Shown here piece after piece: positions 1 through 11,090 of a stretch of 64,000 nucleotides of DNA. A model generated the notes under the pieces. The model had not been told where the DNA came from, ran no database searches, and saw only the letters and a list, made by a program, of their open reading frames with translations. Both the position numbers and the translations under genes were made by a program. Each line of letters begins with the position of its first letter. Position 1 is the stretch's first letter. Source of the DNA: Pseudomonadota bacterium (lineage in GTDB: Bacteria; Pseudomonadota; Gammaproteobacteria; Steroidobacterales; Steroidobacteraceae); assembly GCA_018241445.1 (NCBI GenBank), contig JAFEDT010000006.1, forward strand, positions 62,001 to 126,000. Reading direction: 5' to 3'.

Positions 1-337
1 CCCGCGGGTCGACCTCGAACAGCAGGCCGGCGAACCAGGTCTGCCCGGTGAGATAGGCCGCAGGCACGCGCTCGCCGATGCGGCGCGACACCAGCGCCCG
101 GGCGCGGGCGGCGGCGGCGGCGGCAACCCGCCGTGCATACAGTCCGCGTTGCCCGTGCCGCAGACCCAGGGCATGCACCACCAGGGCCGCGGCCTCGTCA
201 CGGGCGTTGTCGGTGCCGTGCCCGAAGAACACGCGCGCGCGTGCCAGGCGACGCTCGCCAGCGGCGATCAGCTCTCCAACGGTGTCCCCGCGCCTTGCGC
301 GTACCGCGGTGCGGCCCGTATGAAATAATTCACTCAT
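1..337 (-). CDS. prmB: Ribosomal protein L3 glutamine methyltransferase PrmB, 5' part only
   Basis: The first 112 codons of a minus-strand gene run off the left edge. The peptide starts MSELFHTGRT and contains FFGHGTDNARDEA and then RIGERVPAAYLTGQTWF. These match the N-terminal helical domain of PrmB (E. coli YGHGTDNPWDEA and RVNERIPVAYLTNKAWF), which methylates a Gln of ribosomal protein L3. The distance from the start to the GHGTDN motif is about the same as in E. coli PrmB, which supports the chosen ATG. The SAM-binding NPPY domain would lie outside the window, so the related HemK/PrmC is excluded only by the N-terminal match. Its ATG overlaps the ATG of the divergent SCO1-like gene by two bases. 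Confidence 0.85.
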   Translation of the reverse strand, partial: MSELFHTGRTAVRARRGDTVGELIAAGERRLARARVFFGHGTDNARDEAAALVVHALGLRHGQRGLYARRVAAAAAARARALVSRRIGERVPAAYLTGQTWFAGLLFEVDPR

Positions 338-971
338 GCCACGTATCACTACCCGCCGCTTCCTGGTCGTCGCCGCCATGGTGGCGGCATTTGCCGGCTT
401 CTGGGCGGCCCGGCAACTTGACAGGGAGAGCCCCCGGCTGGCAAGCGGCACCTGGCTGCCGGTCCCGCAGGCGATCACGCCCTTCACGCTCACCGGCGCC
501 GACGGCAGGCCCTTCACCCTCGCCGACCTGCGGGGCGCGCCGACGCTGGTGTTCTTCGGCTTCACGCACTGCCCGGACGTGTGTCCCACGACCCTGCTGC
601 AGCTGGCCCAGGTGCGCCGCCAGGCGGACGTGCCCGGCCTGCGGGTCTTGTTTGTCAGCGTCGATCCGCAGCGCGACACGCCGGCGCTGCTTGCGGCCTA
701 CCTGCATGCCTTCGACCGCAGCTTCCTCGGGGCCACCGGGGATATGGCACAGCTCGCCGCGGTGCAGAAGGACTTCGGCGTCGCCGTGAGCCGCGTCGAA
801 CTGCCGGGCGGCGACTACACCATGGATCACTCTGCCACCGTGTTCCTGCTGGACGCCGGCGCGCGGCGGGTGGCGGTCTTCTCCCCGCCCTTCGACACTG
901 CCGCATTCAGTGCCGACCTGCGCAGCGCGGCGCCCTGGCTCAAACGGGGCGGCACGGCGGGCTCCTCGTGA
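336..971 (+). CDS. SCO1/SenC-family copper chaperone, thioredoxin fold
   Basis: A 211-residue protein with an N-terminal hydrophobic segment (about residues 9-25) that would anchor or export it to the periplasm. A thioredoxin-like domain follows. The copper-binding CPDVC motif is at residues 79-83 (FTHCPDVCP) and the distal His ligand is H165 in YTMDHSA. Family members deliver copper to the CuA site of cytochrome c oxidase or act as thiol-disulfide reductases. No oxidase genes are in view, so the client is unknown. The stop overlaps the GTG start of psd. An internal ATG at 378 is an alternative start but would remove the basic N-terminus before the membrane segment. No clear Shine-Dalgarno sequence is seen before the first ATG. 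Confidence 0.85.
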   Translation: MPRITTRRFLVVAAMVAAFAGFWAARQLDRESPRLASGTWLPVPQAITPFTLTGADGRPFTLADLRGAPTLVFFGFTHCPDVCPTTLLQLAQVRRQADVPGLRVLFVSVDPQRDTPALLAAYLHAFDRSFLGATGDMAQLAAVQKDFGVAVSRVELPGGDYTMDHSATVFLLDAGARRVAVFSPPFDTAAFSADLRSAAPWLKRGGTAGSS

Positions 972-1870
972 GCGGCGCCAGTGCGGCGCCGGGCGGGGAC
1001 CCGGCCGACAGCCTGGGCGCGCGCGTGTTCGTGGGCCTGCAGCACCTGCTGCCGCAGCACGCCCTGTCGCGGCTGGTCTGGCACGTGACCCGCAGCCGCA
1101 TCCCGCTGGTGCGCGACCTGCTGGTCGATCGCTTCGTGGCGGGTTTCCGGCCCGACATGAATGACGCCGCGGAGCCCGATCCGCGCGGTTACCCGACCTT
1201 CAATGCATTCTTCACCCGCGCGCTGCGCGAGGGCGCGCGGCCCATGCCGGCGGACCCGCACCTGCTGACCTCGCCCGTGGATGGCGCGGTCAGCCAGGCG
1301 GGCGTGATGGACGGCTCGTGGCTGATCCAGGCCAAGGGACACGCCTATACGCTGGAATCGCTGCTGGCGGGCGAGGATCGCTGGGCGGCGGGACTGCGCG
1401 GCGGCAGCTTCGCCACGCTGTACCTGGCTCCTTTCGATTACCACCGCATCCACATGCCGCTGCCGGGCACGCTGCGCGCGGCGTGGTACGTTCCTGGCCG
1501 GCTCTTCAGCGTCAACACCTCCACTGCCGCGCTGGTACCCGGATTATTTGCGCGCAACGAGCGCGTGGTGCTGGTGTTCGAGGACGGCCCGCTGACCTGG
1601 GCGCTGGTGATGGTGGGAGCCCTGTTCGTCGGCAGTATGTCCACCGTGTGGCACGGCGACATCACGCCACGTGCCGCACCCGGCATCACGCCGCTGCAGC
1701 CACTCACGGGCGCGGCACCGCTGCAACTGCCGCGCGGCGCCGAGCTCGGTCATTTCAACATGGGTTCGACCGTCATCCTGCTGTTGCCTCCGGCGGCCGC
1801 GACCTGGGAGCCGGGGCTCGTTCCCGGTACCACCGTGCGGGTCGGGCAGCCCCTGGCGCGCATGACATGA
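968..1870 (+). CDS. psd: Phosphatidylserine decarboxylase proenzyme
   Basis: About 300 residues from a GTG that overlaps the preceding stop (GTGA). Psd decarboxylates phosphatidylserine to phosphatidylethanolamine at the inner membrane. The self-processing triad is visible: D105 in SPVDGAVSQ, H159/H162 in FDYHRIHMP, and the cleavage site G266-S267-T268 in HFNMGSTVI, where Ser becomes the pyruvoyl group. Length and motif order match the short bacterial family. The reading frame stays open far upstream, inside the SCO1-like gene, but similarity begins only near the GTG. The stop overlaps the ATG of epmA (ATGA), so the two are translationally coupled. Confidence 0.93.
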   Translation: MSGASAAPGGDPADSLGARVFVGLQHLLPQHALSRLVWHVTRSRIPLVRDLLVDRFVAGFRPDMNDAAEPDPRGYPTFNAFFTRALREGARPMPADPHLLTSPVDGAVSQAGVMDGSWLIQAKGHAYTLESLLAGEDRWAAGLRGGSFATLYLAPFDYHRIHMPLPGTLRAAWYVPGRLFSVNTSTAALVPGLFARNERVVLVFEDGPLTWALVMVGALFVGSMSTVWHGDITPRAAPGITPLQPLTGAAPLQLPRGAELGHFNMGSTVILLLPPAAATWEPGLVPGTTVRVGQPLARMT

Positions 1871-2862
1871 AACCCGCGGCCGCGGACTGGCAGCCGAGCG
1901 CCAGCCTCGCCAACCTGCGGCTGCGGGCGCGGCTGCTGGCCCGCACGCGTCAGTTCTTCGCGCACCGCAACGTGCTGGAAGTGGACACGCCGGCGATGGT
2001 CAACACCCCGGTCAGCGACCTGCACATCCACAGCGCCCGCGTGTCGCTCACGGGCGCGGCCAACGTGCCTTTGTACCTGCATACCTCGCCCGAATACGCC
2101 ATGAAGCGCCTGCTGGCCTGCGGCAGCGGCGACGTCTACCAGGTGTGTCACGTGGTGCGCGGGTTCGAGAGCGGCCGGCTTCACAACCCGGAGTTCACAC
2201 TGGTCGAGTGGTATCGCCTGGGCATCACCCTCGAGCAGCTCATGGACGAGGTCGAAGAGCTGGTGCGGGAGCTGCTGGACGCGCGCGCCGGGCCCCTGCG
2301 CAGCGAACGCATCAGCTACCGCGAGGCTTTCGTGCGCGAACTGCATCTGGACCCCCTGGAGACAGCCACCGCCGCGCTCGCCGCCGCGGCGCGGGACTGC
2401 GGACTGCAGCAGCCGGCGGCTGCGGGCACCGCCGGCGGAACAGATCGCGACACCCTGCTGGAATTTCTCATGGCCACCCGGGTGGGTCCGCGCCTGGGCG
2501 CGGGCGCGCTGACCTTCGTGCACGGGTACCCGGCCTCGCAGGCCGCGCTGGCGCGCCTGGACCCGCGCGACCCCCGCACCGCCCGCCGCTTCGAGCTGTA
2601 CTGCGCCGGGGTCGAACTGGCCAACGGTTTCCATGAACTTGCCGCCGCTGCCGAACAGCGCCAGCGCTTCGAGCAGGACAATCGCGCGCGGGTTGAACGC
2701 GGCCAGCCGGTGGCGCCACTGGACGAGCGGCTGCTGGCGGCGCTGGACCACGGCCTGCCGGACTGCGCCGGGGTGGCGCTCGGCTTCGACCGGGTCGCAA
2801 TGCTGGCCGCGGGAGCGGCCCGCATCGATGAGGTCTTGAGTTTTACGACCGCTCGCGCCTAG
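1867..2862 (+). CDS. epmA: Elongation factor P-(R)-beta-lysine ligase EpmA
   Basis: 331 residues, close to the 325 of E. coli EpmA (GenX/PoxA). It is a class II lysyl-tRNA-synthetase-like catalytic core without the tRNA anticodon-binding domain. Class II motifs are visible: motif 1 around EVDTPAMVNTPVSD, motif 2 around HVVRGFESGRLHNPEFT, and motif 3 in GVALGFDRVAML near the C-terminus. EpmA attaches beta-lysine to Lys34 of EF-P, and efp lies 1.4 kb downstream on the opposite strand with that Lys present. The start ATG overlaps the psd stop; the open frame further upstream is antisense noise inside psd. Confidence 0.95.
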   Translation: MKPAAADWQPSASLANLRLRARLLARTRQFFAHRNVLEVDTPAMVNTPVSDLHIHSARVSLTGAANVPLYLHTSPEYAMKRLLACGSGDVYQVCHVVRGFESGRLHNPEFTLVEWYRLGITLEQLMDEVEELVRELLDARAGPLRSERISYREAFVRELHLDPLETATAALAAAARDCGLQQPAAAGTAGGTDRDTLLEFLMATRVGPRLGAGALTFVHGYPASQAALARLDPRDPRTARRFELYCAGVELANGFHELAAAAEQRQRFEQDNRARVERGQPVAPLDERLLAALDHGLPDCAGVALGFDRVAMLAAGAARIDEVLSFTTARA

Positions 2863-2870
2863 CCTCACGC

Positions 2871-3368
2871 ATGAGTTTCACCGCCGCTCCCGCGCAGTTC
2901 GACGACAAGGTCGCCGGCTATGCGCAGTTGCTGTCACAGCTGCAAAGCCTGCTGTCCGGCGAGCACGACCTCATCGCCAACACCGCCAACAGCGCCGCCC
3001 TGCTCTACGGCGCCCTGCCCCGGGTCAACTGGGTGGGCTTCTACCTGCTGCGCGGCACGGAGCTGGTCCTGGGTCCTTTCCAGGGCAAACCGGCGTGCGT
3101 GCGCATCCCGCTGGGCCGGGGGGTGTGCGGCACGGCGGCCGCGCAGCGCCGCACGGTGGTGGTGCCCGACGTACACGCCTTCCCGGGCCACATCGCCTGC
3201 GACAGCGATTCGCGCTCGGAGATCGTGGTGCCGCTGCTGGATGCCGCGGGCAGCCTGCTGGGCGTGCTCGACGTCGACAGCCCGCATCCCGAACGCTTCG
3301 ATGAGGAAGATGCCCGCGGGTTGCAGGCAATCGCGGCTGCACTCACGGCCAGCATAGTTAGCGCATGA
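2871..3368 (+). CDS. msrC: Free methionine-(R)-sulfoxide reductase, GAF domain
   Basis: 165 residues forming a single GAF domain. The three redox cysteines of the fRMsr family are at C76, C86 and C110 (KPACVR, GVCGTAA, HIACDSDS). Their spacing of 10 and 24 equals that of E. coli C84/C94/C118. The enzyme reduces free methionine-R-sulfoxide with thioredoxin, a repair step after oxidative stress. The start is 8 bp after the epmA stop, and its own stop overlaps the rarD ATG. Confidence 0.9.
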   Translation: MSFTAAPAQFDDKVAGYAQLLSQLQSLLSGEHDLIANTANSAALLYGALPRVNWVGFYLLRGTELVLGPFQGKPACVRIPLGRGVCGTAAAQRRTVVVPDVHAFPGHIACDSDSRSEIVVPLLDAAGSLLGVLDVDSPHPERFDEEDARGLQAIAAALTASIVSA

Positions 3369-4324
3369 GCGCGCACGGCCAGACCCGCCGCGGCTTCCTG
3401 GCCGCGACCACCGCGTTCGTCGGCTGGGGCCTGCTCCCGCTGTACCTGCACGCCCTGCAGCGGGTGCCGGTCCTGCAGGTGGTCAGTCACCGCGTACTGT
3501 GGTCCTGTGCCGTGGTGCTGGTGTGGCTGGGGCTGCGCGGCGAGCTCGGGGTGCTGCTTTCAATCCTCGCGCGGCCGGCGCTGTGGACCAGGCTGCTGCT
3601 GAGTTCCGTGCTCATCTCCGTCAACTGGCTCACCTATGTCTGGGCGGTCGCGCACGGGCACACCGTGGACGCGAGCCTCGGCTACTACATCGGCCCGCTG
3701 GTAAACGTGCTGCTGGGGGTGATGGTGCTGCGCGAGCGCCTCAGCGCCGCGCAGTGGCTGGCGGTGGCCCTGGCGGCCGCCGGGGTGATCATCCTGACGC
3801 TGCGCGTCGGCCACCTGCCGTGGATCGCGCTGGTACTGGCGGTGAGTTTTTCGCTGTACGGCCTGGTGCGCAAGACCATCAGCGTCGCCGCCCTGCCGGG
3901 ACTGGCCACCGAGACGCTGCTGCTGCTGGCGCCGACGGTGGCATACCTGGCCTGGGGCCTGCACCGCGGCGCCGATGCCTTTACCAGCATGGGTGCGGGC
4001 ATCGCGGCGCTGCTGATCGGCAGCGGTATCTTCACCGCAATGACACTGTTCCTGTTCGCGTGGGGCGCACGCGCCCTGCCGTATTCGGTGCTGGGCGTCA
4101 TGCAGTACATCGCCCCGACCCTGCAATTCGCCTGCGGCGTGCTGTTTTTGCACGAGCCCTTCGGCGCCGATCGCGCCGCCGGTTTCGGGATGGTGTGGCT
4201 GGCGCTGGCGATCTTCGCCGCCGACGGCCTGCTGCGCTCGTATGGCGGACCAGCAGTTACTGCTTGGCGCGCGAAACGTACTCGCCGGTTCGCGTGTCGA
4301 TGCGGATGGACTCGCCCTCGTTGA
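3365..4324 (+). CDS. rarD: RarD-type EamA (DMT superfamily) transporter
   Basis: 319 residues, mostly hydrophobic, with about ten predicted membrane segments in two EamA halves. It opens with [27 protein letters not shown] split by the first helix, a typical RarD start. Family members include the chloramphenicol-sensitive protein RarD; the natural substrate is unknown. The start is coupled to msrC by ATGA. The C-terminal tail after about residue 290 (basic, WRAKRTRRF) is not typical of the family. It arises because the frame runs 68 bp into the 3' end of the convergent efp gene. Confidence 0.88.
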   Translation: MSAHGQTRRGFLAATTAFVGWGLLPLYLHALQRVPVLQVVSHRVLWSCAVVLVWLGLRGELGVLLSILARPALWTRLLLSSVLISVNWLTYVWAVAHGHTVDASLGYYIGPLVNVLLGVMVLRERLSAAQWLAVALAAAGVIILTLRVGHLPWIALVLAVSFSLYGLVRKTISVAALPGLATETLLLLAPTVAYLAWGLHRGADAFTSMGAGIAALLIGSGIFTAMTLFLFAWGARALPYSVLGVMQYIAPTLQFACGVLFLHEPFGADRAAGFGMVWLALAIFAADGLLRSYGGPAVTAWRAKRTRRFACRCGWTRPR

Positions 4325-4826
4325 TGAACAGCGGCACGCGCACCACTGCGCCGGTCTCCAGCGTCGCGGGCTTCTGACCGCCGGTGGCGGTGTCGCCGCG
4401 CAGCCCGGGGTCGGTGGTCACGATCTTCAGTTCGATGTGGGCCGGCGGCGTGACGACCAGTGGCACGTTGTTCCACAGGGTCACGATGCACACCACGCCG
4501 TCCTTGAGCCACTGGGCGCTGTCACCGACCGCGGCCTTGCCGGCGGTGTATTGTTCGAAGTTGTCCGGCACCATGAAGTGCCAGAAGTCCCCGTCCTGAT
4601 ACAGGTACTGCATCTCGGTGTCGACGACGTCGGCGCCCTCCAGCGACTCGCCGGAGCGGAAGGTGCGCTCGATGGTGCGCCCGGTCTTGAGATTGCGGAC
4701 CTTGATGCGGTTGAAGGCCTGGCCCTTGCCCGGCTTGACGAACTCGTTCTCGATCACGGTATACGGATCGCCGTCCAGCAGCAGCTTCATGCCGCCACGG
4801 ATCTCGCTGGTGGTGTAGTTCGCCAT
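4257..4826 (-). CDS. efp: Translation elongation factor P
   Basis: 189 residues starting [14 protein letters not shown], the standard bacterial EF-P size. Lys34 sits in [10 protein letters not shown], the site lysylated by EpmA, and the EpmA gene is close by. EF-P relieves ribosome stalling at polyproline. Three beta-barrel domains are expected, and the C-terminal [17 protein letters not shown] motif is intact. An upstream in-frame extension is ignored because family similarity begins at MANYTT. A small hairpin (CGGCCC-GTAAA-GGGCCG, 4864-4880) lies in the 154-bp region shared with the divergent FimX-like gene. Confidence 0.97.
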   Translation of the reverse strand: MANYTTSEIRGGMKLLLDGDPYTVIENEFVKPGKGQAFNRIKVRNLKTGRTIERTFRSGESLEGADVVDTEMQYLYQDGDFWHFMVPDNFEQYTAGKAAVGDSAQWLKDGVVCIVTLWNNVPLVVTPPAHIELKIVTTDPGLRGDTATGGQKPATLETGAVVRVPLFINEGESIRIDTRTGEYVSRAKQ

Positions 4827-4980
4827 GTGTCTCTCGCAGTGCTGACGGCCCGCGGTACGCGGCCGGCCCGTAAAGGGCCGCGTATGATAGCGGCATCGGA
4901 CAACCGTCGCCAGTTCACGCTTCCGGGGCCGGAAGCGGGTGCTAAACTGCCCGCCCCCCTCTGGGCCACGGTCTTGACGG

Positions 4981-7053
4981 ATGAGCACCGTTCCCCTGAT
5001 CGTCCTGAGCGCAAGCCGCGAGCCGGTCGAGATCATCAACAGCGTCCTGCGCCAGGCGGGGCGTCCCAGCCATTGCACCTGGATTTCGTCCCTGCGCGAC
5101 CTGGCTGACGGTATCGCTCAACTCAATCCCGAGGCGGTGCTGCACGTAACCGACGACCCGCAGGAGCTGCAGCTTGCGCTGCGCGCGCGCGCGCGGCTCG
5201 CCGCCACGGTACCGGTGCTGCAGATCGTCTCGCAGGTGGACGAGACCCGCATCGCGATCGCCATGGCTCAGGGTGCGCGCGATGCCGTCACCCTGGAGAA
5301 CACTGCGCGGCTGCAGGCCGTCCTGCTGCGGGAGCTGAGCGCCTTCCACACGGCGCGCCTGCTGGAGTCGGCCCAGAAGGCCGCCCAGGACGCGCGCAAC
5401 CAGCTCGAGACTGTCCTGCGCCGCTCCAACGACGCCATCGTCCTGGTGCAGGAAGGCATCGTGACCGAGGCCAACCCGGCCTGGCTGGAACTGTTCGGCA
5501 TGGAGGACGGCATCGCCGGGCAGCCGGTGATGGACCTGTTCGATGAGTCCAGTCACGCCGCGCTGCGCGGCGCCCTGGCGGCCTGCCTGCAGGACCGCTG
5601 GGAAGATCACCCGCTGCGCCTGAAGGGGCTGTTGAGCGACGGCAGCGTGCTGTCCATCGAGGCGACGCTCGCGCTCGGCCAGTTCGAGGGCGAGCCCTGC
5701 GTGCGCCTGGTGGCGCCGGTCACCTCGCGCAGCACCGGTTTGTCCGCCGCACCCGCCGCCCAGACCGGCGCCGCCGCGGCATCGCCGGCCGCATCCGCAG
5801 CGGCCGAGTTGCACGGCCAGCTGCTGCAGCGCGGTCCGCTGCTCGCCGCCCTGGCGGCACGACTGGCGACGCCCTCCGCAGGCGGCATGCGCGCCCTCGC
5901 GCTGATCCGCATCGACAAGTTCGCGGCGCTGGAGCGGGTGGTGGGAGTCACGGCCAGCGAGCAGGTGCTGGCGGATGTCTCGCGCCTGGTCCGGGAGAGC
6001 CTGTACCCCAGGGAGATCGCCGGCCGGTTCGGCGGCGTGCGCCTGCTGGCGCTGCTGGAGCGCGGCAACGAACAGGACGTGAACGCCTGGGCCGAGCGTC
6101 TGCTGGCGAGCGTGAGCCAGCACGTCATGCGGGTGCGGGACAAGTCCGTCTGCGCAACCTGCACCATCGGTATATCGATCGTCTCCCCGGGAGATGCGCG
6201 CCTGGACGCGGTGATCGCCGACGCCCTCGAGTGCGCCCGCAGGGGCGCGACGCGCGGCGGTAACCAGAGTGTCACCTCGGATCGTGCCGACCACGACAGC
6301 CGTGTCATGTCGTATGACCGCGTTTGGGTCAAGCACATCAAGGCGGCGCTGATGGAGAACCGCTTCCGCCTGGTGCAGCAGCCGATCGCCAGCCTGCAGG
6401 GCGAGGACCCCGGGATGTTCGACGTGCTGGTGCGCATGGTCGACGCCAACGGCAAGGAGGTCCTGCCGTCGGAGTTCATGGCGGCCGCCGGCCGCAACGA
6501 CCTGATGAAGAACATCGACCGCTGGGTGGCCGGCGCCTCGCTGTCGTTTGCCGCGCAGAAGAAGCCCGCGTGCCTGTTCGTGCGCCTGTCAAAGGACTCG
6601 CTGCGCGACAGCGCGTTCATCGATTGGCTCGATCTGCAGCTGCACGGCAACCGGGCGGAGGCGCAGCGCCTGTGCTTCCAGCTCAGCGAGGAAAGCGCGG
6701 CCAGCTACCTGCCGCAGACCCGTTCGTTGACGGCAGCCCTGCGCGAGCGCGGCGTGCGTTGCGCGCTGGCGAGCTTCGGCGCCGGACGCGACAGCGCGGG
6801 TCTGCTGGAAACCCTGCCGCTGGACTTCATCAAGATCGACGGCACCCTGATACAGCAGCTTGCCGGCGACCGTGAGGTGCAGCAACGCGTGCGCCTGCTG
6901 GTGGAGGCGGCGCGCAAGCGCGGCATACATACCATCGCCGAACGGGTCGAGGACGCCAACACCATGGCGGTGCTGTGGCAGATCGGCGTGCAGTACATCC
7001 AGGGCTACTTCGTCAACGAGCCCGAGGAAGTCGTGCTGCACGCCGAACGCTGA
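4981..7053 (+). CDS. FimX-like protein: degenerate receiver, PAS, degenerate GGDEF and EAL domains
   Basis: 690 residues, nearly the length of P. aeruginosa FimX (691). Order: receiver-like region (about 1-125), PAS (about 140-250), Ala-rich linker, GGDEF-like domain (about 290-430), EAL-like domain (about 440-690). The GGDEF signature reads FGGVRL near residue 350. The EAL motif reads DVLVRM near residue 479, and the metal-binding DDFG is replaced by ASFGAG. KIDG and the terminal IQGYFVNEP remain. A catalytically dead domain pair used as a c-di-GMP receptor, as in FimX control of type IV pili, is therefore likely. No pilus genes lie nearby, so the role is inferred from architecture. Confidence 0.8.
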   Translation: MSTVPLIVLSASREPVEIINSVLRQAGRPSHCTWISSLRDLADGIAQLNPEAVLHVTDDPQELQLALRARARLAATVPVLQIVSQVDETRIAIAMAQGARDAVTLENTARLQAVLLRELSAFHTARLLESAQKAAQDARNQLETVLRRSNDAIVLVQEGIVTEANPAWLELFGMEDGIAGQPVMDLFDESSHAALRGALAACLQDRWEDHPLRLKGLLSDGSVLSIEATLALGQFEGEPCVRLVAPVTSRSTGLSAAPAAQTGAAAASPAASAAAELHGQLLQRGPLLAALAARLATPSAGGMRALALIRIDKFAALERVVGVTASEQVLADVSRLVRESLYPREIAGRFGGVRLLALLERGNEQDVNAWAERLLASVSQHVMRVRDKSVCATCTIGISIVSPGDARLDAVIADALECARRGATRGGNQSVTSDRADHDSRVMSYDRVWVKHIKAALMENRFRLVQQPIASLQGEDPGMFDVLVRMVDANGKEVLPSEFMAAAGRNDLMKNIDRWVAGASLSFAAQKKPACLFVRLSKDSLRDSAFIDWLDLQLHGNRAEAQRLCFQLSEESAASYLPQTRSLTAALRERGVRCALASFGAGRDSAGLLETLPLDFIKIDGTLIQQLAGDREVQQRVRLLVEAARKRGIHTIAERVEDANTMAVLWQIGVQYIQGYFVNEPEEVVLHAER

Positions 7054-7058
7054 AGCCC

Positions 7059-8591
7059 CTAAAAAGCCACGCCCAGGCCCAGGTCGAAGCGCTTGAAGTC
7101 CTGGTTCTCCCTGAACCACTGGTAGTCGGCTTTCAGCACCACGTGCGGGCCGAGATAGAAGCTGGTGCCGATCGTCCACACCCGGTCGCGGTACTTTGGC
7201 CACAAGCCGAAGTCCCCCGGCGCGGGCGACATCTGCGTCAGCCCGGCGGGCACGTCCGGACCCGGCACACCCGACCAGCGCTGCCCGAGGTCGTAGACCT
7301 CGTAGCGCAGGAAGGGATCCAGGCGGTAGTCGCCACGTTGCCAGGCCTGCGCCGCGGCCTGGAAGAAGTAGCCGTAGAAGGCCGAGGGGATGGGATTGGG
7401 TGTGCCCGGATTCGCCTGATTTGCGGGTGCGGTGTCGCTGATCGTGCCGCGTGCATACAGAGCCGACAGGTCGAACGGCCCCGGCGTCCAGCGCGCGTGT
7501 CCCTCCCACAGTGTCACGCGTGGGTCACTGCCGGTCGCCGCTGGCACAGCCTTGCCGCTGCTGATCGCAGCGCCCAGCGACAGGCCGTTGATGCCGTTGT
7601 AGCCCAGTGCCGCGTACTGCGACAGGCGCCGCCCGTTGGCCAGCGACAGCTCCTGGTGCGAGGCCTGCAACGGTCCGATGCCGTTGCCGATCAGCTCCGC
7701 CGCCGTGCGGTACGGCGGATATTCTGGCTGGAAGTTCCACTTCGCCAGGTCCACGCCCGTGGTCACGCCCGCCTGCCAGGTGAGGCCGGCCGGCGAGTCG
7801 CCGCGCAGGCTCAGGCCGCCCTCACGCCAGGTGCTGGGAATGATCAGCGTCTCCACGAAATTGCGTTCCACCCCGTAGAAGTTGGTCGGCTCGTGGTGTT
7901 CGTTGATGAAACCGAACGGCATCAGGAACAGGCCCGCACGCGCGGTCACCGGAACATCCGCGCCCAGGCGGCGGTCGATATAGAACTGCTCCACCTCGAA
8001 CTCGCCGGCGTCGCCTGCGGAGGCGACGGCGTGCTCCAGCTCGTACTCGGAGTTGAATTCCGTCAGATCGTCGAAGCGGTAGCCGATACCGAACACCGCG
8101 CGCGCCAGGTCGAACTTGGTCTGCTCGCGCTGGTTGATCGGTGCGGTGTAGTACAGCTCACCGTAGCCCCAGAGCCGCAGATCGGAGTTGCCGAAGACGC
8201 CGCCGACGGGCGGACCCGGGGGTAGCGCCGAGGCATTCAGCGGTGGCGCGCCAGCCGGAAGTGTTGCCCCAGTCGGCGATGGCGTGCCGGCCGGCGCAGG
8301 CGCGGTGCTGGCCGTGGTTGCGGCCGCCGGCGCCGCCCCGTTGCCGCCGAGACTGGCCATCTTCGCATCCAGCTCGCGCTCATGCTCACGCAGCTCGCGG
8401 TTCTCCTGCGCCAGCTGCTTCAGGGTGGCCTGGACTTCCGCGAGCTGCCGTTGCAACTCGGTCAGCTGCTGCCGCTCGCTCGCAGGCGCTGCCATCGCGG
8501 GCACGGTGGCCGTCGCGCCGGCACCGAGCAGCGTGGCTACAGCCAGGTGTGGCAGGAGTCGGGCGAATCGAAGAGCAGCAGCGACAGTCAT
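7059..8591 (-). CDS. Outer-membrane porin-like protein with coiled-coil N-terminus
   Basis: 510 residues. An N-terminal signal peptide ends around AAPAS. A charged coiled coil follows (about residues 38-80: QRQLAEVQATLKQLAQEN), then an Ala/Pro/Gly-rich linker and a beta-barrel with alternating aromatic strands. It ends in GLGVAF; the terminal Phe is the usual BAM-recognition residue. The layout recalls OprO/OprP-like and related porins whose coiled coil reaches into the periplasm. The substrate is not evident. A Fur-box-like sequence lies 44 bp upstream of the ATG, which suggests iron control. The gene's 3' end is 5 bp from the convergent FimX-like gene. Confidence 0.75.
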   Translation of the reverse strand: MTVAAALRFARLLPHLAVATLLGAGATATVPAMAAPASERQQLTELQRQLAEVQATLKQLAQENRELREHERELDAKMASLGGNGAAPAAATTASTAPAPAGTPSPTGATLPAGAPPLNASALPPGPPVGGVFGNSDLRLWGYGELYYTAPINQREQTKFDLARAVFGIGYRFDDLTEFNSEYELEHAVASAGDAGEFEVEQFYIDRRLGADVPVTARAGLFLMPFGFINEHHEPTNFYGVERNFVETLIIPSTWREGGLSLRGDSPAGLTWQAGVTTGVDLAKWNFQPEYPPYRTAAELIGNGIGPLQASHQELSLANGRRLSQYAALGYNGINGLSLGAAISSGKAVPAATGSDPRVTLWEGHARWTPGPFDLSALYARGTISDTAPANQANPGTPNPIPSAFYGYFFQAAAQAWQRGDYRLDPFLRYEVYDLGQRWSGVPGPDVPAGLTQMSPAPGDFGLWPKYRDRVWTIGTSFYLGPHVVLKADYQWFRENQDFKRFDLGLGVAF

Positions 8592-8634
8592 GAGGGTCTC
8601 CCTGGGATCAGGTTTTGGTGTCCAGGGCGTGAAT

Positions 8635-8653
8635 GCTAATGAGAATGATTCGT
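8635..8653 (-). promoter_or_regulatory. Candidate Fur box upstream of the porin gene
   Basis: GCTAATGAGAATGATTCGT, with AT-rich sequence continuing to 8658, matches the consensus GATAATGATAATCATTATC at 13 of 19 positions. It stands out from very GC-rich surroundings. It lies 44 bp upstream of the porin ATG on the minus strand, inside the likely promoter. Zur or another Fur-family member could also use such a site. The assignment rests on the motif only. Confidence 0.6.
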
Positions 8654-8720
8654 ATTTACAAGTCTTGATCTAGCAGGGCAGGGCCGCACCGCGCGCGATG
8701 GAGACTTACGTCCGCAGGAA

Positions 8721-8740
8721 GTGTGTATATCTCTACACAC
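8721..8740. promoter_or_regulatory. Perfect 20-bp palindromic operator GTGTGTA-N6-TACACAC
   Basis: Two perfect 7-bp inverted arms flank the 6-bp spacer TATCTC, in the region between the porin start and the parC stop. The same arms and spacing recur at 51028-51047. It is probably a dimeric-regulator site. The N6 geometry resembles TyrR/PhhR-type boxes (TGTAAA-N6-TTTACA), but no regulator can be assigned. It lies 130 bp upstream of the porin gene. Confidence 0.5.
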
Positions 8741-8825
8741 ATCCGGGCAGAGCACGCCCACCCAGGGCCTGCTACTTAAGAAGCGTCTGATCCTCCTGCG
8801 CCAAATACGCCAGGAAATCGATGGC

Positions 8826-11084
<2,259 letters not shown>

Positions 11085-11090
11085 GGCTGG

